DNA from: Corylus avellana
Lineage: Eukaryota > Streptophyta > Magnoliopsida > Fagales > Betulaceae
Direction: 5' to 3'
Assembly: GCF_901000735.1 (NCBI RefSeq)
Contig: NC_081548.1
Coordinates: 12,906,354-12,970,353, forward strand
DNA length: 64,000 nucleotides
A program made the position numbers and the translations under genes. The first letter of the stretch is position 1; each line of letters opens with the position of its first letter. The notes under the pieces are model-generated. The model was not told the DNA's origin, made no database searches, and saw only the letters and a program-made list of their open reading frames with translations. This document shows positions 22,152-34,086 of the stretch, piece after piece.

Positions 22152-23642
22152 AAAAAAAAAAAAAAAACAAAACAAATAAATTAATTAATTAATTTTTTTT
22201 TAAAAAAAAAAGCTTATTTAAAAAATAAAAAGAAAAACTAAACTAAAACAAAAAAAAAAAAACTCGGGTTAATTACCTTTTTAGTACTAAGGTTCTCACT
22301 TTTTTTTTTCTCACCTAGCAAATCGTATAACAGATGGTACCTGAGTTATGGAAAAAGACCAACTTGGTACTTCCATCACATTCTGTTAGCCCAAACTAAC
22401 AGACTGTCACGTGTCAACCCCAAAAAATGCCACATGTCCTAAAAATATTGCGCCACATGTCGTAAAAAAATGCCAATTTGGCACCAAATGTCCTAAAAAA
22501 GTAAAAATAATTTTTAAAAAAAAAACAATCAGAAAAGATAAACCCTAAAAAAAGTGAAAAAATTATGGGGTGGCCTTTTGTCCTTTAGGGGTGGTTTCAG
22601 CCACCCCCAGACTGTCCCTAGGGCCATCCTCATGCCACGTGTCTCACCTATTAAAATATATTAAAATACTATTTTTTTTAAATATAAATTAAAATTAAAA
22701 TAAGATAATAATAATAATTTTTTCTTTTCAGTTTTTTTATAAGGCCGGCCACCCCAAGGGCCAAACAGGTGGCTTTTAAAAAATTTGGTTGGCCCATGGG
22801 GGTGGCCGATCCACCCCCAACCGGCCCTTGGGGGTGGCTTCGGCCACCACCCAGGCCAAACGGTGGCCCTTGGGGGTGGTTACCATATAAAAAAACCTGG
22901 AAAAAAAAATTATTATTATTATTATTATTTTTTTTTTAAAATAAAAAAAATAATATTTTAATATATTTTAATAGATGTGACACGTGGCATGAGAACGGCC
23001 CTAGGATTCTCCTAGGGCCATCATGGCCATTAACTGAATGCTTCTCCAGTCCAAAAGGACTAGAGAGGATCCGAATCCCCCTACCCCTAGGGGTGGCTCA
23101 ACCAGTTATTAAACTAGTTTTTTTAGGGACATGTGGCCTTTTTTAGGGGTGACACATGGCAATCCATTAGTTTGGGTAAACAGAATGTGACAGAGGTACC
23201 AAGTTGATCTTTTCCCATAACTCAAGTACCATCTATAGTACGATTTGTAACCTAGGTGAGAAAAGAAATAAAGTGTGAACCTTAGTACTAAAAAGGTAAT
23301 TAACCCGAGTTTTTTGTTATAGTTTAGTTTTTCTTTTTATTTTTATTTTTTTTTTAATTTTTTTTTGGTTTTATGTTTTTTGTTTTTATGTTTACACTTT
23401 ACCCCCTCGAAGTAATTTATGTTTACACTTCACCCCCTGGGGGCATTTTTGAACTTCTTGGTTGAAAAGTGTCACGTGCCACCCACATGATTAGGTTTCC
23501 GTCCAAAGTGACGGCCAAAATAAATGGATGGGTTTTTTTGTCACTGTGTTAAACTTTGAGGGGGTCAAGTGTCACTTTTTAAACATTGGACATCAAAGTG
23601 CAAATGGGTGGATAGTTCAGAGAGGTAAAGTGTATTTTCCCC
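22152..23642. mobile_element. Second copy of the palindromic MITE, left arm cut by gap
   Basis: Collinear with 15584-17066 at an offset of 6576-ish bases with almost no differences; right target duplication TAAAACTAA at 23643-23651. The outer left arm is lost in the gap. Confidence 0.9.
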
Positions 23643-24035
23643 TAAAACTAAATTTTAACAGGTCATGATTTATATTTGAATTTTTTTTTTTTTTAAGTAC
23701 AAGTAAATGTAAATTTGGGGTCAAATATTTTTTATTTTTTAGTATGAGCTCTTTTTATAGCAATTTGGCCCAAGAAGACACTAAAAATGAAAAAACAAAC
23801 AAAAACAAAAAACAAAAACAAATGAGGTAAATGCTACAGTGATCCAAAAAAAAAGCCCAAAACTAAAAATTGGTTATATGTTTATCTTGAGAAAGCCCAA
23901 AACGCCCAATTTTGAAAAAGCGGTTATAGCTGACGGTTACATGTTTTACTAACCGTTAGGTGGTTACGGTTGCGGTTAGTGAAATTTAGCAGTTTTTGCC
24001 GATAACCGCTAACCGTAACCGTATTGACACCCCTA
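23643..24035 (-). mobile_element. Second copy of the inverted hAT right end
   Basis: Collinear with 17067-17459, with a few substitutions (for example in the GCGGTTA repeats). Ends ATTGACACCCCTA. Confidence 0.85.
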
Positions 24036-24757
24036 CTCAATATAGCCCTATTCTACAAGGATTCATCTTATTGCGAGTGGTATTTTATTATTGATATTTT
24101 TGCTTAAAAAAGACCACATCAATTACAGTTGAGTATGAAATGAGCTAATGAGTTACAATTTATATACTGGAATAATAAACATGGGTTTTCACAAATGTGA
24201 CAGGCGTTGCCTTTGTTATTATACCATGAAAATGCAGTTTTGGCAAGGTTGGCATTTTTCTGAAGGATCTGTAATATAATCAGTACTAAAATAAGGAGCA
24301 TTTGAGTCCTTTTTTTTCTTGACTTTTAATAAAACATAGTAAGTTAGGTCTTTTAACCAACTCTTTTGTAAAGTAGCATGATGATAAATACACTTCAATT
24401 AAATGACTCCAAAAGCAAGGAATATTATTGATATTTTTGTACACAAAGAGACCACATCAGAAACAAAAGAAGTTTCTTGAACAAGAAGATCATGGGAAAG
24501 CCACCGCTTCGCCTAAACGAGCTCACCAGCATGAGCGCCTCTTTCCACGGCCAACTCATAGCTCTCTCTCGTCCTCTTTGCACGCAATCGTGAGTTTCTC
24601 TTCCAGCTCTGTCTCATTCCTTAAGCATTTCTATACATTCCTTTGAAACCCTAATTTAATTTTGGTTTAGATGATTGTCTTATTATTGGAGGGGAAATAT
24701 GTGACCACCCGCTTGATAAAACAAGTGACTATTTTTTTCTTTTTTCTTTTGAAAACA
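24036..24757. other. Second copy of LTR end and spacer
   Basis: Matches 17460-18181: LTR terminus to 24121, spacer, second short LTR end, exon-like segment 24492-24589, then AAACA (24753-24757), the left target duplication of the next LTR. Confidence 0.75.
24492..24589 (+). pseudogene. Possible captured first exon with intact splice donor
   Basis: Same 32-codon frame as at 17916 with one amino-acid difference. It ends at GTGAGT (24590-24595), a canonical plant donor. No downstream exon is recognisable because an LTR begins 168 bases later. Identity unknown. Confidence 0.35.
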
Positions 24758-24967
24758 TGATGTGGTCTTTTTAAAGTAGAAAATATCAATAATAATATAT
24801 CACTCGCAATAGAACAAATCCTTGTAGGATATAGCTATATTGAGGGTGTCGAACCTCAAGGACTGCTTAGGAATTGTTATCAAGATTAAAAGTAACTTAA
24901 GAAAATATTTGTGGTTTGGTTTTTTACTGAAGTGCATAAAATAAACACAAAAGAGAATTGAATTAAA

Positions 24968-24970
<3 letters not shown>

Positions 24971-24999
<29 letters not shown>
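24971..24999. repeat. (GA)n microsatellite
   Basis: Longer than the matching tract at 18394-18419, a length difference of the kind seen between alleles or recent duplicates. Confidence 0.95.
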
Positions 25000-25002
<3 letters not shown>

Positions 25003-25213
25003 GGAATTGACTTCACGCTATCCGCATATTACTGGTTAATCATATTTATTCAGATAAATTCATTCTATACATCATAAAAATAAACAAGAAAATATTGTAT
25101 TAAGGAATAAGTATAATCCATTTTCGGTTGGCACAGACCGTCCTCCTAACCACTAAGATGCAGTATGATCTGTCTTCCCTAGATATGGATTATCTAATTC
25201 CTTAATAGGAGTC

Positions 25214-27203
25214 ATATAAGGCATCGATCTCAGCTTGAAAATTCCTGATCACTCTCATTTTTTAGCATGCAAATATCCCACATAAAGCACTAATCATTTT
25301 TTTTTTTTTTAAGAAAATAAACTAACAGAAAAAACAACTAAATAAAATAAAATAAAAAATAGAACTTAAAAACTCACACAAAAGGACCAAAAATAAATTT
25401 TGGCAAAAATTTTCATCTACTGCCAGTCTGTTGGTGTTGTCCGTGGAGGTGCGCTCGAGCGCAGGCTGGATGGGATCGAGTGCAGGTGCGCTAATCCGTC
25501 AGTGGTGCTGCCTTGGGCGCTAATGCGCTCGAGCTTGCGCAAGGAGTTGTTGAGCGCAAACGCGCCCAATTAGGCTAACTACTGCCTTAGCCGCGGATGC
25601 GCTCGAGCGTACTATAGTTGCGCTTGATCGTATATGTGTTAAAGTGCGGAAGGTGTTGTTTGCTGTGCACTGGTCTATTGACTGGTGCTCCTCGTGGCAC
25701 AAGTGTGCTCGAGCATACAGATGTGCGGTCGAGCGGGTGCTATAGGTCTGGTCCAGAAGGAATTGCAAGTGCAAATGATTCGTGCACTTGCGACAAAAAC
25801 TTGTTGAGCAAATTTTAATATACTCCCAAGTACACAAATCATTTGCAATATAATGTTTTACAAGTGCGAGGTCGAACCCACAGAGAATTGTGTTTTTGAA
25901 TAACAACTTATATCTAAACTAATTAAACCTTAACCTAGTTCCAAAAAGAGTTTGATTTTGATGATTTTGAAAATTAAAAGACAAAACATAAACTAAATAA
26001 AATAAAACACAAAATAAAATACTGAGGTTTAGGAATTCACACTCACCGAATCATAACAACATACTCTATGTTCATAAATATTAATCCGAAGTTCTCACTA
26101 TTAAAATCTTAGATATGTTTTACTATGCTTCAACAGTTAATCAAAATCATCTCATGTATCCATTCATTGCACAAATCTCAAAAGGAATCAAATATCAATT
26201 ATATCATCAAATGTATCTATAAATCACAAAAGATATCAAATTTTAATTGAAACACCTAATGTATCCGTAGAACTAATCACAAGGGATATACAATTTTTAA
26301 GCAAATAAAATCAAGCAATCAATTGTATTGAATTATCTCAAATCATCCAGTGTATGCTTGAATCATAAAAGATATCCAAGAATCATTCAATCCAATTGAC
26401 AAGAAGGAAAACAATTAAAATATTAAACTCAATAAAATCGAATAAATAAAGACTTACATAAAAGCAATGTTGTTCTTCATTGGTGAGGCTTCATCCCAAC
26501 CTTAGTTGAAAATTTAGCTTCACATAAAAATAAAGCCTAAACCTGGACCTAAACCTAAAGAAAAACTAAACTAAAGAGAAAAGCTATGAATTTTTGTTCT
26601 CTGGACTTGTCTACTTTTCTTGAAGGCTTAGAGATCTATTTATATGGCTTAGGAGAGTCCTAGAAGTCCTATGAATCCTAGGAAATTCGGAGGTCTGTCT
26701 CCCAGTCAAATTATGAAGCAATCTCAGTACAAATCATAATAGAATTCGTCCAGATTTGCATTCTTTTATTGCGGGACAATTTTGGCATAATAAACATCAG
26801 AATTAGGAAAATCTTATTTCACAATAAATTGTATTATTTTGAGTTAGCTTTCCAATTCTGCTAATTTCACCTCAATCCAATACTTGAGGAGAAATTTATG
26901 GTCAAAATACTGAGACGCGTGCAGAATCTAAATTTGAATCCAATCCGATTTTGACTCCAATGAGAGAAATTCCGATTTAATCATTTTCTTGATTTGGTTA
27001 AACTTAACCATATCATCTAAGTCTTCTCAAAGTGTGCTTTCTTCTAAACTTTGCATTTTTCCTTTTAAAGACGTAGTTTTCCTACAACAACCTACAAAAT
27101 ACTTAAAACACAAAACTAAAACAAAACATTAGATAACGACAGAGTTAAAGGATTACCTAATGTAAATTAAGCGGCCCAAATATGCAATATTTGACACTCA
27201 TCA
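25214..27203 (-). mobile_element. Gypsy remnant, shorter version of 18636-21542
   Basis: Same leader (with GC-rich repeats 25420-25765), then at about 25768 it jumps directly to the inverted LTR-start fragment and the LTR 25802-27203. About 930 bases present in the first copy (primer site and partial LTR, about 19186-20112) are absent. Confidence 0.75.
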
Positions 27204-27924
27204 GATACATATAATCAAGGAATGAGTATAACTCATATTCGGTTTGCATTGACCGTCTACCTAAATTACACCAAAATAGGGTGCAATACAATCCATCTTC
27301 CCTAGGTATGGCCTATCTAACCCTCTTGATCATATGTCAATTAAAATCGCTATATAATCATCATCCTCATAATCACAGAAATTAAGAATGATTTGAGTTC
27401 AATAAGGGTAAAAAGCTTTCTAAGAAAAGATAAAAATTTCACCAATATTGATTTTGAGATTAAGAACAATTGCATTTAAATATTAAGAACAATATCAAAA
27501 TAGTAGAAATCCTCTAGATTATATAACCAACATGCATAAACTGAAAATCTATATTTTAAGATACAATCATACCATTGTGCTTGGATAGAGTTATATCAAT
27601 ACCCTACGAGAGGTTTAACCGTTCATGACTCTACTAAGATGGCCTCCTGCCAAGATCTACTTCTCTTCAACTCTTCAAGTCTCCAAGAAGTATTTAGTGA
27701 ATTTTTGCTCTAGCTAGTAGTGTGTTTTTCTTCAATAGTTAGAGTCCTATTTATAGGGAGTAGGAGAACCCTAAAAACCCTAGAAACACTAAGAAAATTG
27801 TAGATCAGTGTAGTGACCCAAATAATTAACTAAGCTTATGTAGCTTAGTTAGAGGGTTAATTTGGGTTTTAGGTCACTAGGGACAGCTGAAATTGGCATT
27901 TTGGGGATTTCAGACTTTCTGACC

Positions 27925-28155
27925 ATACATACGCCCCAATAGTACCATACGTACGCTCTTGTTTTTAGTACGGACGTACGCAAGGGGACCACCGTATGTA
28001 TACCTGCAAATAGTTCACGGACGTACGCAGGGGGACCACAGTACATAAGCTGCTTTTTGGATAACCCCTTGGATAATACCTGTACATACGATGCAACCTT
28101 TGAACCACCGAGTAAACAGTACCGGACGTACTCCCCTATATTACCGGACGTATGC
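27925..28155 (+). repeat. CGTACG-rich array in the solo LTR
   Basis: CGTACG or one-base variants recur at 27940-28150 (for example ACGGACGTACGCA twice, before GGGGACCAC). Directly upstream of the TATA box at 28199. Confidence 0.75.
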
Positions 28156-28198
28156 TACTTTTCAAAAGCACTTGCAACACCCTCAACTTTTTCTCACC

Positions 28199-28206
28199 TA
28201 TAAATA
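28199..28206 (+). promoter_or_regulatory. TATA box of the solo chromovirus-like LTR
   Basis: CCTATAAATACTCC, same core and C-rich setting as the boxes in the two related LTRs. Transcription would run rightwards. Confidence 0.6.
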
Positions 28207-30153
28207 CTCCTACCCCTCACCCTCTCATACCCATTTTACACCCCCAAGCTCTTTGAAACCCCTTGTGTGAATGTCTTTGTGAGTGAGTGTGGTTTGTGGA
28301 GAAGAAGTGATTCCTTGGAGGTTTTGGCTTCTAGGAGGTAACCTTCTAGGCCCTGCTTGTTTCTTAAGTCGTTATTCTCATTTAATGCTTTCTAGACTAG
28401 CTTAGTTGTTGGTTGACTTTTTAGCTTAGGTGTGCCTTTTGACCTTTGTTTAAGTTGGGTTAGCATTTCATTATGATCAACGTATTTTCTTATGCATGGA
28501 GGCTTTATTTTGAGATAGGAGGCCATAGAAACCCATTTAGATAGATTTAGAAACAGTTTGGGAGGATAGGACACATGGACAAATGAGGTTCTACCTGAAA
28601 CTCTCTGAGCGGGCATACGGCCTCGAGCCTAGACGTACAGCCATAAGCGTTCCAAGGAACGTCATTTTGACCAGTTGTCCAATAGCATCTGTTATCACGT
28701 TCTAGGTTCGTTTTAGTTGGACTTAGGTCTAATAGAAGGTTTTCCAAAGATTTGGAGGACCCGGGACATTTATAGGAATAGTCAAAGACTTTATTGGAGC
28801 CAGGTGAGTTTTAACTCACATAATGCTCGCCATTTATTTTCCCGCATTGCACGATTATTTTGTGTACCAAAACATGCATATTTACAACTCTCACGATATA
28901 CTCCTTGTTGCACATGAACTCTAGTTTTTTGTGAAAATATGCTACTTAACAAGATAATGATATTGAGACTTGTAAAAGCATGCATGTAAAATACGTACAA
29001 GATTAATTGCATCGTATGACATGGTACACCGGTACATGAAGATAACGGCCATGGGCTTACTATACATGTTAACTTTATGGCCAAATGCATGTGTGATATA
29101 TGGGCCCTGGATCCAATGGTTGTTTCGTGATTGGCATAGCCTTAACGGGTGGTCACTACAGGACAGACATCATTAGTAGCGTAGACCACCCGAGGTCGAA
29201 CTTGGTCGGGCTACTAGTGTTATGGACGGTAGCGTATAATGGTTGGGGCACTGACATTATATTACAGGTCCCTCGAGACAGTGCCAACCCTGCTGAGAAT
29301 ATGTAATATCTCATGTAGACCATACTGTTGAACTATCACCGTTACTCATGATTATAAGCATGTACTATATCTATATTGCATCCATGAATAACTGTCATGA
29401 TTAAATTGTTGCATTCTTTACCAAACAGAGCTCATCACAAATAATGGCATGGGTATCATGTGCATTAATTTTCACTAAGTCTTTGGGCTTACCACCTTTG
29501 TTTTTATGTTTCCCCCTCCATTATGGATAATTGCACGGTTAGCTAGCATAGAAGATGCCTATGGACCGGACTTGGGTGATAGTTCAGGATTTGACTAGAG
29601 TTATTTTGAGGACATGGACCCAGTGTGGTTAAAGACTATGTGGGATGATGGGGGAACCACGCGGGTAGACATGATAGAGATTCTTATCTCCCTACCATTG
29701 CTTAAGATTAAGAATCAATCTGTTTAGTGTCTTTATTCCCAGACAATGATTATCTTTTGAGTTGTAACCTGTACATTGATGATTGGTCTTTGACCAGTAC
29801 ATTTGATAATCTATTTATGCTATAAGGATTATCTTTATTCTGGTGATTGGATGTGTGGAATGTAGTTATTGCTTTCTATTCTTATAGTTATTTAAAGTCT
29901 TTCGCTGAATTCTCTTGTTAGGAGAGGTTAAGATCCCTGAGTCTTGTCCCGTGAGGGATAGGGTTAGGAGACGAACCGTGGCGTCAATTACCAGTTAATT
30001 GATTTTTCCATTGGGGTCATTACAGTCAGTCTCCTAGTCCAAGTAGAAGACTGAAAACCTACTCCAAGGTGGAATTGGATTTCTGCTGCATTCTGGAAGC
30101 TTGTGTGCTCTCGAGCCCAAGGGAGGTGTGCTCAATCCCATGGCTGCCATAAT

Positions 30154-31548
30154 TAGGAGTGTCAATGCGGTTACGGTTAGCGGTTATTGACAAAAACCGT
30201 TAACCATAACCACCTTAGCGGTTATAAAATTTCACTAACCGCAACCGTAACTGCCTAGCGATTAGTTACTAACTGCCGGTTAGCGGTTAGTAAAACATGT
30301 AACCGCCCGCTACAACCGCTTTTTCAAAATTGGGCTTTTTGGGCTTTCTCAAGATAAACATATAACTAATTTTCAGTTTTGGGCATTTTTTGGATCACTA
30401 TAGCATTTTTACCTCATTTGTTTTTTACATTTTTAGTGTCTTCTTGGGCCAAATTGCTATAAAAAGAGCCTATATTGAAAAATCAAAAATATTTGACCCC
30501 AAATTTACATTTACTTGTACTTTAAAAGATATTCCTTAAATATAAATCATAACCCGTTAAAATTTAGTTTTAACATGTAAAAAGTCTCTAAAAGAACATT
30601 TAGTTTTAACAAGGATTTGTACATTAATAATATGACTAACTTGAATAAAGTATTTAAATTGTCATTGAATCATATGATTAAATATTGATCTTATACATTT
30701 ATATTATTCATATGCATATATGTATAATTATAATTTATAACATATATAGACTTATAAATTTATAATATACATTGGAACTAAGTCTCCAGGTACTTAATTG
30801 TTATATTAGTATTAATTGGTATACTTATGACTTATGTCATATTATATATGTATAATTTGTTATTATATAATCATATAAATTATAATGATAATATATTAAT
30901 ACTTCAATTGTGGTTATAAGTAACACATTGTTTAATCCAATGTCAATTACTTAATTTGATATTATACGAATCACATTATCATTGTACATTAATAATATGA
31001 TTCAATTTAATAAATATTTGAATTTTTATTGAATCATATGATTAAGTATTGATCTTATACATTTATATTAGCATATATGTATAATGTATAATTATAATTT
31101 ATAACATATATGGACTTATAAGTTTATGACATACATTGGAATTAAGTCTCTAGATACTTGATTGTTGTATTAGTATGAACTTGCATACTTATGACTTATG
31201 AGTTATGTCATATTATATATGTATAATTTTTATTATATAATCAAATGATTTAATGATTAATTGATCATGTCATATAATCATATAAATTATAGTAATAATA
31301 TGTTAATACTCAAATTGTGATTTAATTATCTCAAAAAAAAAATTGTGATTTAATAATCAATTGATTATGTTATAGGTATAAATATTATTATAATTATAAT
31401 TATAAAAATATATTATATAAAAAGGCGGTTAGCGGTTACAGTTAGTAAACCCAATAACATCTAACCGCTAGGCGGTTATAGCGGTTAAGATAATTAAGCG
31501 GTTAGTAGTTAGCGGGCAGTTAGAAAACCACCCGCATTGACACCCCTA
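30154..31548 (+). mobile_element. Complete non-autonomous hAT element (1395 bp), TSD GCCATAAT
   Basis: Left end TAGGAGTGTCAATGCGG and right end the complement of TAGGGGTGTCAATGCGG, one mismatch. The 8-bp sequence GCCATAAT stands on both sides (30146-30153, 31549-31556), the length expected for hAT transposition. Both subterminal regions (about 150-200 bases) are packed with GCGGTTA/TAACCGC words, the usual arrangement of hAT transposase sites. The middle is very AT-rich, noncoding and partly made of two diverged direct repeats (about 30600-30960 and 30980-31300). It sits inside the solo LTR. Confidence 0.92.
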
Positions 31549-31723
31549 GCCATAATGCTTCCAATGTCCTTTTTAAGCCCAAAATCAATGAAATTTTTGC
31601 ATTTTTCATTTAAAACACTGAAAAAAAAAAAATAAATCAAATCAAATCAAACAAATAATAACGCTAAGGAATTAAACAATGCGAGTTTATGGGGCTTGAA
31701 TGTGCAACATTCGGCGCTTATCA

Positions 31724-33440
31724 AAACATATCGTGAATGTATAAAATGAGTTGACAGAGTGGCATGGTGATACCGCTTAACTCAATTGATAGGACAAGAG
31801 GAAAGAGAATGAAACAACAATAACAATGACACATGTTAAAATAATTAAACGAAGAACGACAGATAAACAAGCATGTGTCATGAAACATTTAGTGCCAAAA
31901 TAATTCTAATATTAACTCCCCCTTAACATAAGCAACCTTTCCCTAACAAGTGTTCCAACAAACCACATTCTCCTCATTTTGTCATAAAAGACAAAGGAAT
32001 GAACCAAGTGGCGTAACTTGTATCCTTGGAAGGTATAAACTAGGGGAGGGGGGTAATACAAACATTATGAGCACACAACACAAACATGAGGACATGGAAG
32101 GCTCAAACTATGCACATAAAAAATGCAAACATGTTCAAAGAACCACCTTTTATTCAAATGCTCAATTCAAGTCATCCGAATAAGGTTGAGATGCATGAAA
32201 ATGAAGACAAAGAACATGACAATAGCCAACATGGCACTTGCAGATCTCAAGTACATTTGAACAAAAATGACACAAACTCACAATCACAGCATGTGAATGA
32301 TCAATTGCAATCCCTCAACATAATCAAGAGACAAATGACATCAATTTCACACAGGAGGCATTACTGCACCATATTCAATACTTCAAAGAAAAACAAGACA
32401 TTCAGAATTGCATAGAGCATAAATTTAAACCAAATTGTCACAAGATGAAATATAAACAAACACATCAAAAACCAAAGGAAATAAATTGTTTGACAAACAT
32501 AAACCATTCTCCGTTAAGATAGCACCCAAACAAAAACTCCTCTGTTTGTTGTTCTCTTCCTTTTTTGTTTTGAAAAGGCCAACAACAATAAGTGAAGAAA
32601 ACAAGTTTTCCTCAAGAGATAAAGAGAGATTTAAGAATCAATTAATCCTCTAATCACACAAGTTAAAACATGACACATTTATTGATTTAATTCTTACATG
32701 TAAGTACTTATGGAAACAATCCAAGAAAGACATAATCAGTGAAGTGAGTAATCATTTCAAAAACAGAGGATACATAATTCAAACCTTAGATGTCAAGAAG
32801 TCACAAAGGAAAATGCTTATCACTTAAGACAAAAGTCAAACCTTTCTTCTCTGATTCTTGAGCAAAAAGTCACACACCCATTCCTCCTTAATTGTCCAAG
32901 TCATTTATTAAGATGAGGAATCAATCCCTTGGGTGCTTCACCTTTTATCGCAATGCATAGACACCGGATTTTTCTATAAGGATGCAAAAGCAAGTCATTA
33001 TTTGAAATTTACAATTTAGAAGGTACATATGATCTTTGATCAAATGCTTGTCATTGTAGGAGGTGATGCCATGAACATTTGAGAAACCAAACATTGGGGT
33101 CAATTTTGTAAAAGATTAAAAACAGAGTTTCAAATTGAGAAGTCATGAAATCTTTGGTAAAAAGAATATCCTCATTACGAAACATGTGTTTTAAGTGAAA
33201 TGGCTTGACACATTGACAACCAAAATAAACTTACACACAAAATAATCTTAAATGTAAGAAATATGTTCAACAGTGTTCGCATTGAGTCAATTAGACAAAA
33301 GAAGCATCTCACTCCATCAATTTGGGACAATCAACACAAAAACATATCGAGGAGGATGCTATCTTGACTCAAAGAGCACATCTTCAGAATTTTCACAGGA
33401 GGAAACAACAAGAAACAGGATAAACACAAGAATGAAGTCA
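31724..33440 (-). other. Probable copia interior, decayed; no domain recognised
   Basis: AT-rich with short frames only. A stretch near 31910-32000 (plus strand CTCCTCATTTTGTCATAAAAGACAAAGG) looks like the region behind pol in SIRE-like copia elements. It adjoins the clear copia zinc knuckle at 33669, so it is most likely the same element. I cannot find RT or integrase here. Confidence 0.35.
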
Positions 33441-34086
33441 CTGCAACATACAATACATGAGGTAGAACACATAATGTCACAATAAGCAAGGAGACTAGCC
33501 ATGTAACCCCAACCCAATCTAGATAGGACCCTGATTACCTTCAAGTTTGTCTAACCTAAAGGTAATGTCATTTATAAAGGAAATGATTTGGTTAAGGGAG
33601 TCATTGTGTGTCTCAATCTTATAATCATTTGAGTTTTCCCTAATTGGAGATTTATAAGAGAGACGATTGCAGTGAGGTCGGATATGACCTATTTTGCCAC
33701 AAATATGACACGTGGGAACTTTCCTCTAATAAGGTATTCTCCTCACAAGAGCATGAGAGATTTGTCCAATGGACCCTTTCATTCCCAGAAAATTTGGAGG
33801 CCTATTAGTAGTTCTAACTTTTCCCTTGTCATTTTTCTCAAGACTACTTAACACAACATGTGAAGCATATGAGGCACAACAAAATTTATCAAATTTTTCG
33901 AAGCTATCGCATTTCTTGAAGTGGAGGCAATTTGATCATATCCAATTCCATGTTTATCACCAAATGACTTTTGCATGATCAGAATGTTGTTCAGTTTAGA
34001 AGAAGGGGATTCATTGATAGAGTCTGCTTTCTGGGCATCTTCCGATCCCTTGATTCCATCCATTTTGTTCATCAAAACTTGATTTT
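33441..34086 (-). pseudogene. Copia Gag-Pol fragment with zinc knuckle
   Basis: Minus strand carries CHICGKIGHIRPHC (33669-33710), a complete C-x2-C-x4-H-x4-C knuckle, preceded in reading direction by SSKLNNILIMQKSFGDKHG (about 33960-34015) as found between the two knuckles of SIRE-like copia polyproteins. Several stops interrupt it. Element A begins at 34087. This flank is identical, as far as I can compare by eye, to 43162-43806 beside element B. Confidence 0.75.

Larger units (their letters stand above)
27809..30024 (+). repeat. Solo LTR of the chromovirus-like family, plus orientation
   Basis: Begins TGTAGTGACCC and ends GGGTCATTACA (2216 bp). Flanks ATCAG (27804-27808) and GTCAG (30025-30029) are a 5-bp target duplication with one change. 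It is related to the LTRs at 7231 and 12798 but in the opposite orientation and diverged: shared blocks include the GGATCCAATGG region (29108-29118) and the CGTACG/TATA promoter module. Confidence 0.85.
24758..31723 (-). repeat. Solo gypsy-type LTR expanded to 7 kb by nested insertions, TSD AAACA
   Basis: Left end TGATGTGGTC at 24758, right end GGCGCTTATCA at 31723; AAACA flanks both sides (24753-24757, 31724-31728). The compact relative at 53212-54755 is 1.5 kb. The pieces of this LTR are 24758 to about 25213, 27204-27808, 30025-30153 and 31557-31723, separated by the gypsy remnant, a solo chromovirus-like LTR and a hAT element. No interior sequence of its own family adjoins it, so it is a solo LTR. 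Confidence 0.85.

Noticed and set aside
18939..25906. Minus-strand open frames in the CTCGAGC-rich leader as genes
   Set aside because: GC-rich repeat composition removes stops; the frames are not conserved between related leaders and lie in a noncoding gypsy leader.
31950..32415. Two plus-strand open frames of 77 and 109 residues
   Set aside because: Asn/Lys/His-rich low-complexity translation in AT-rich DNA, antisense to the likely copia interior, with no recognisable domain.
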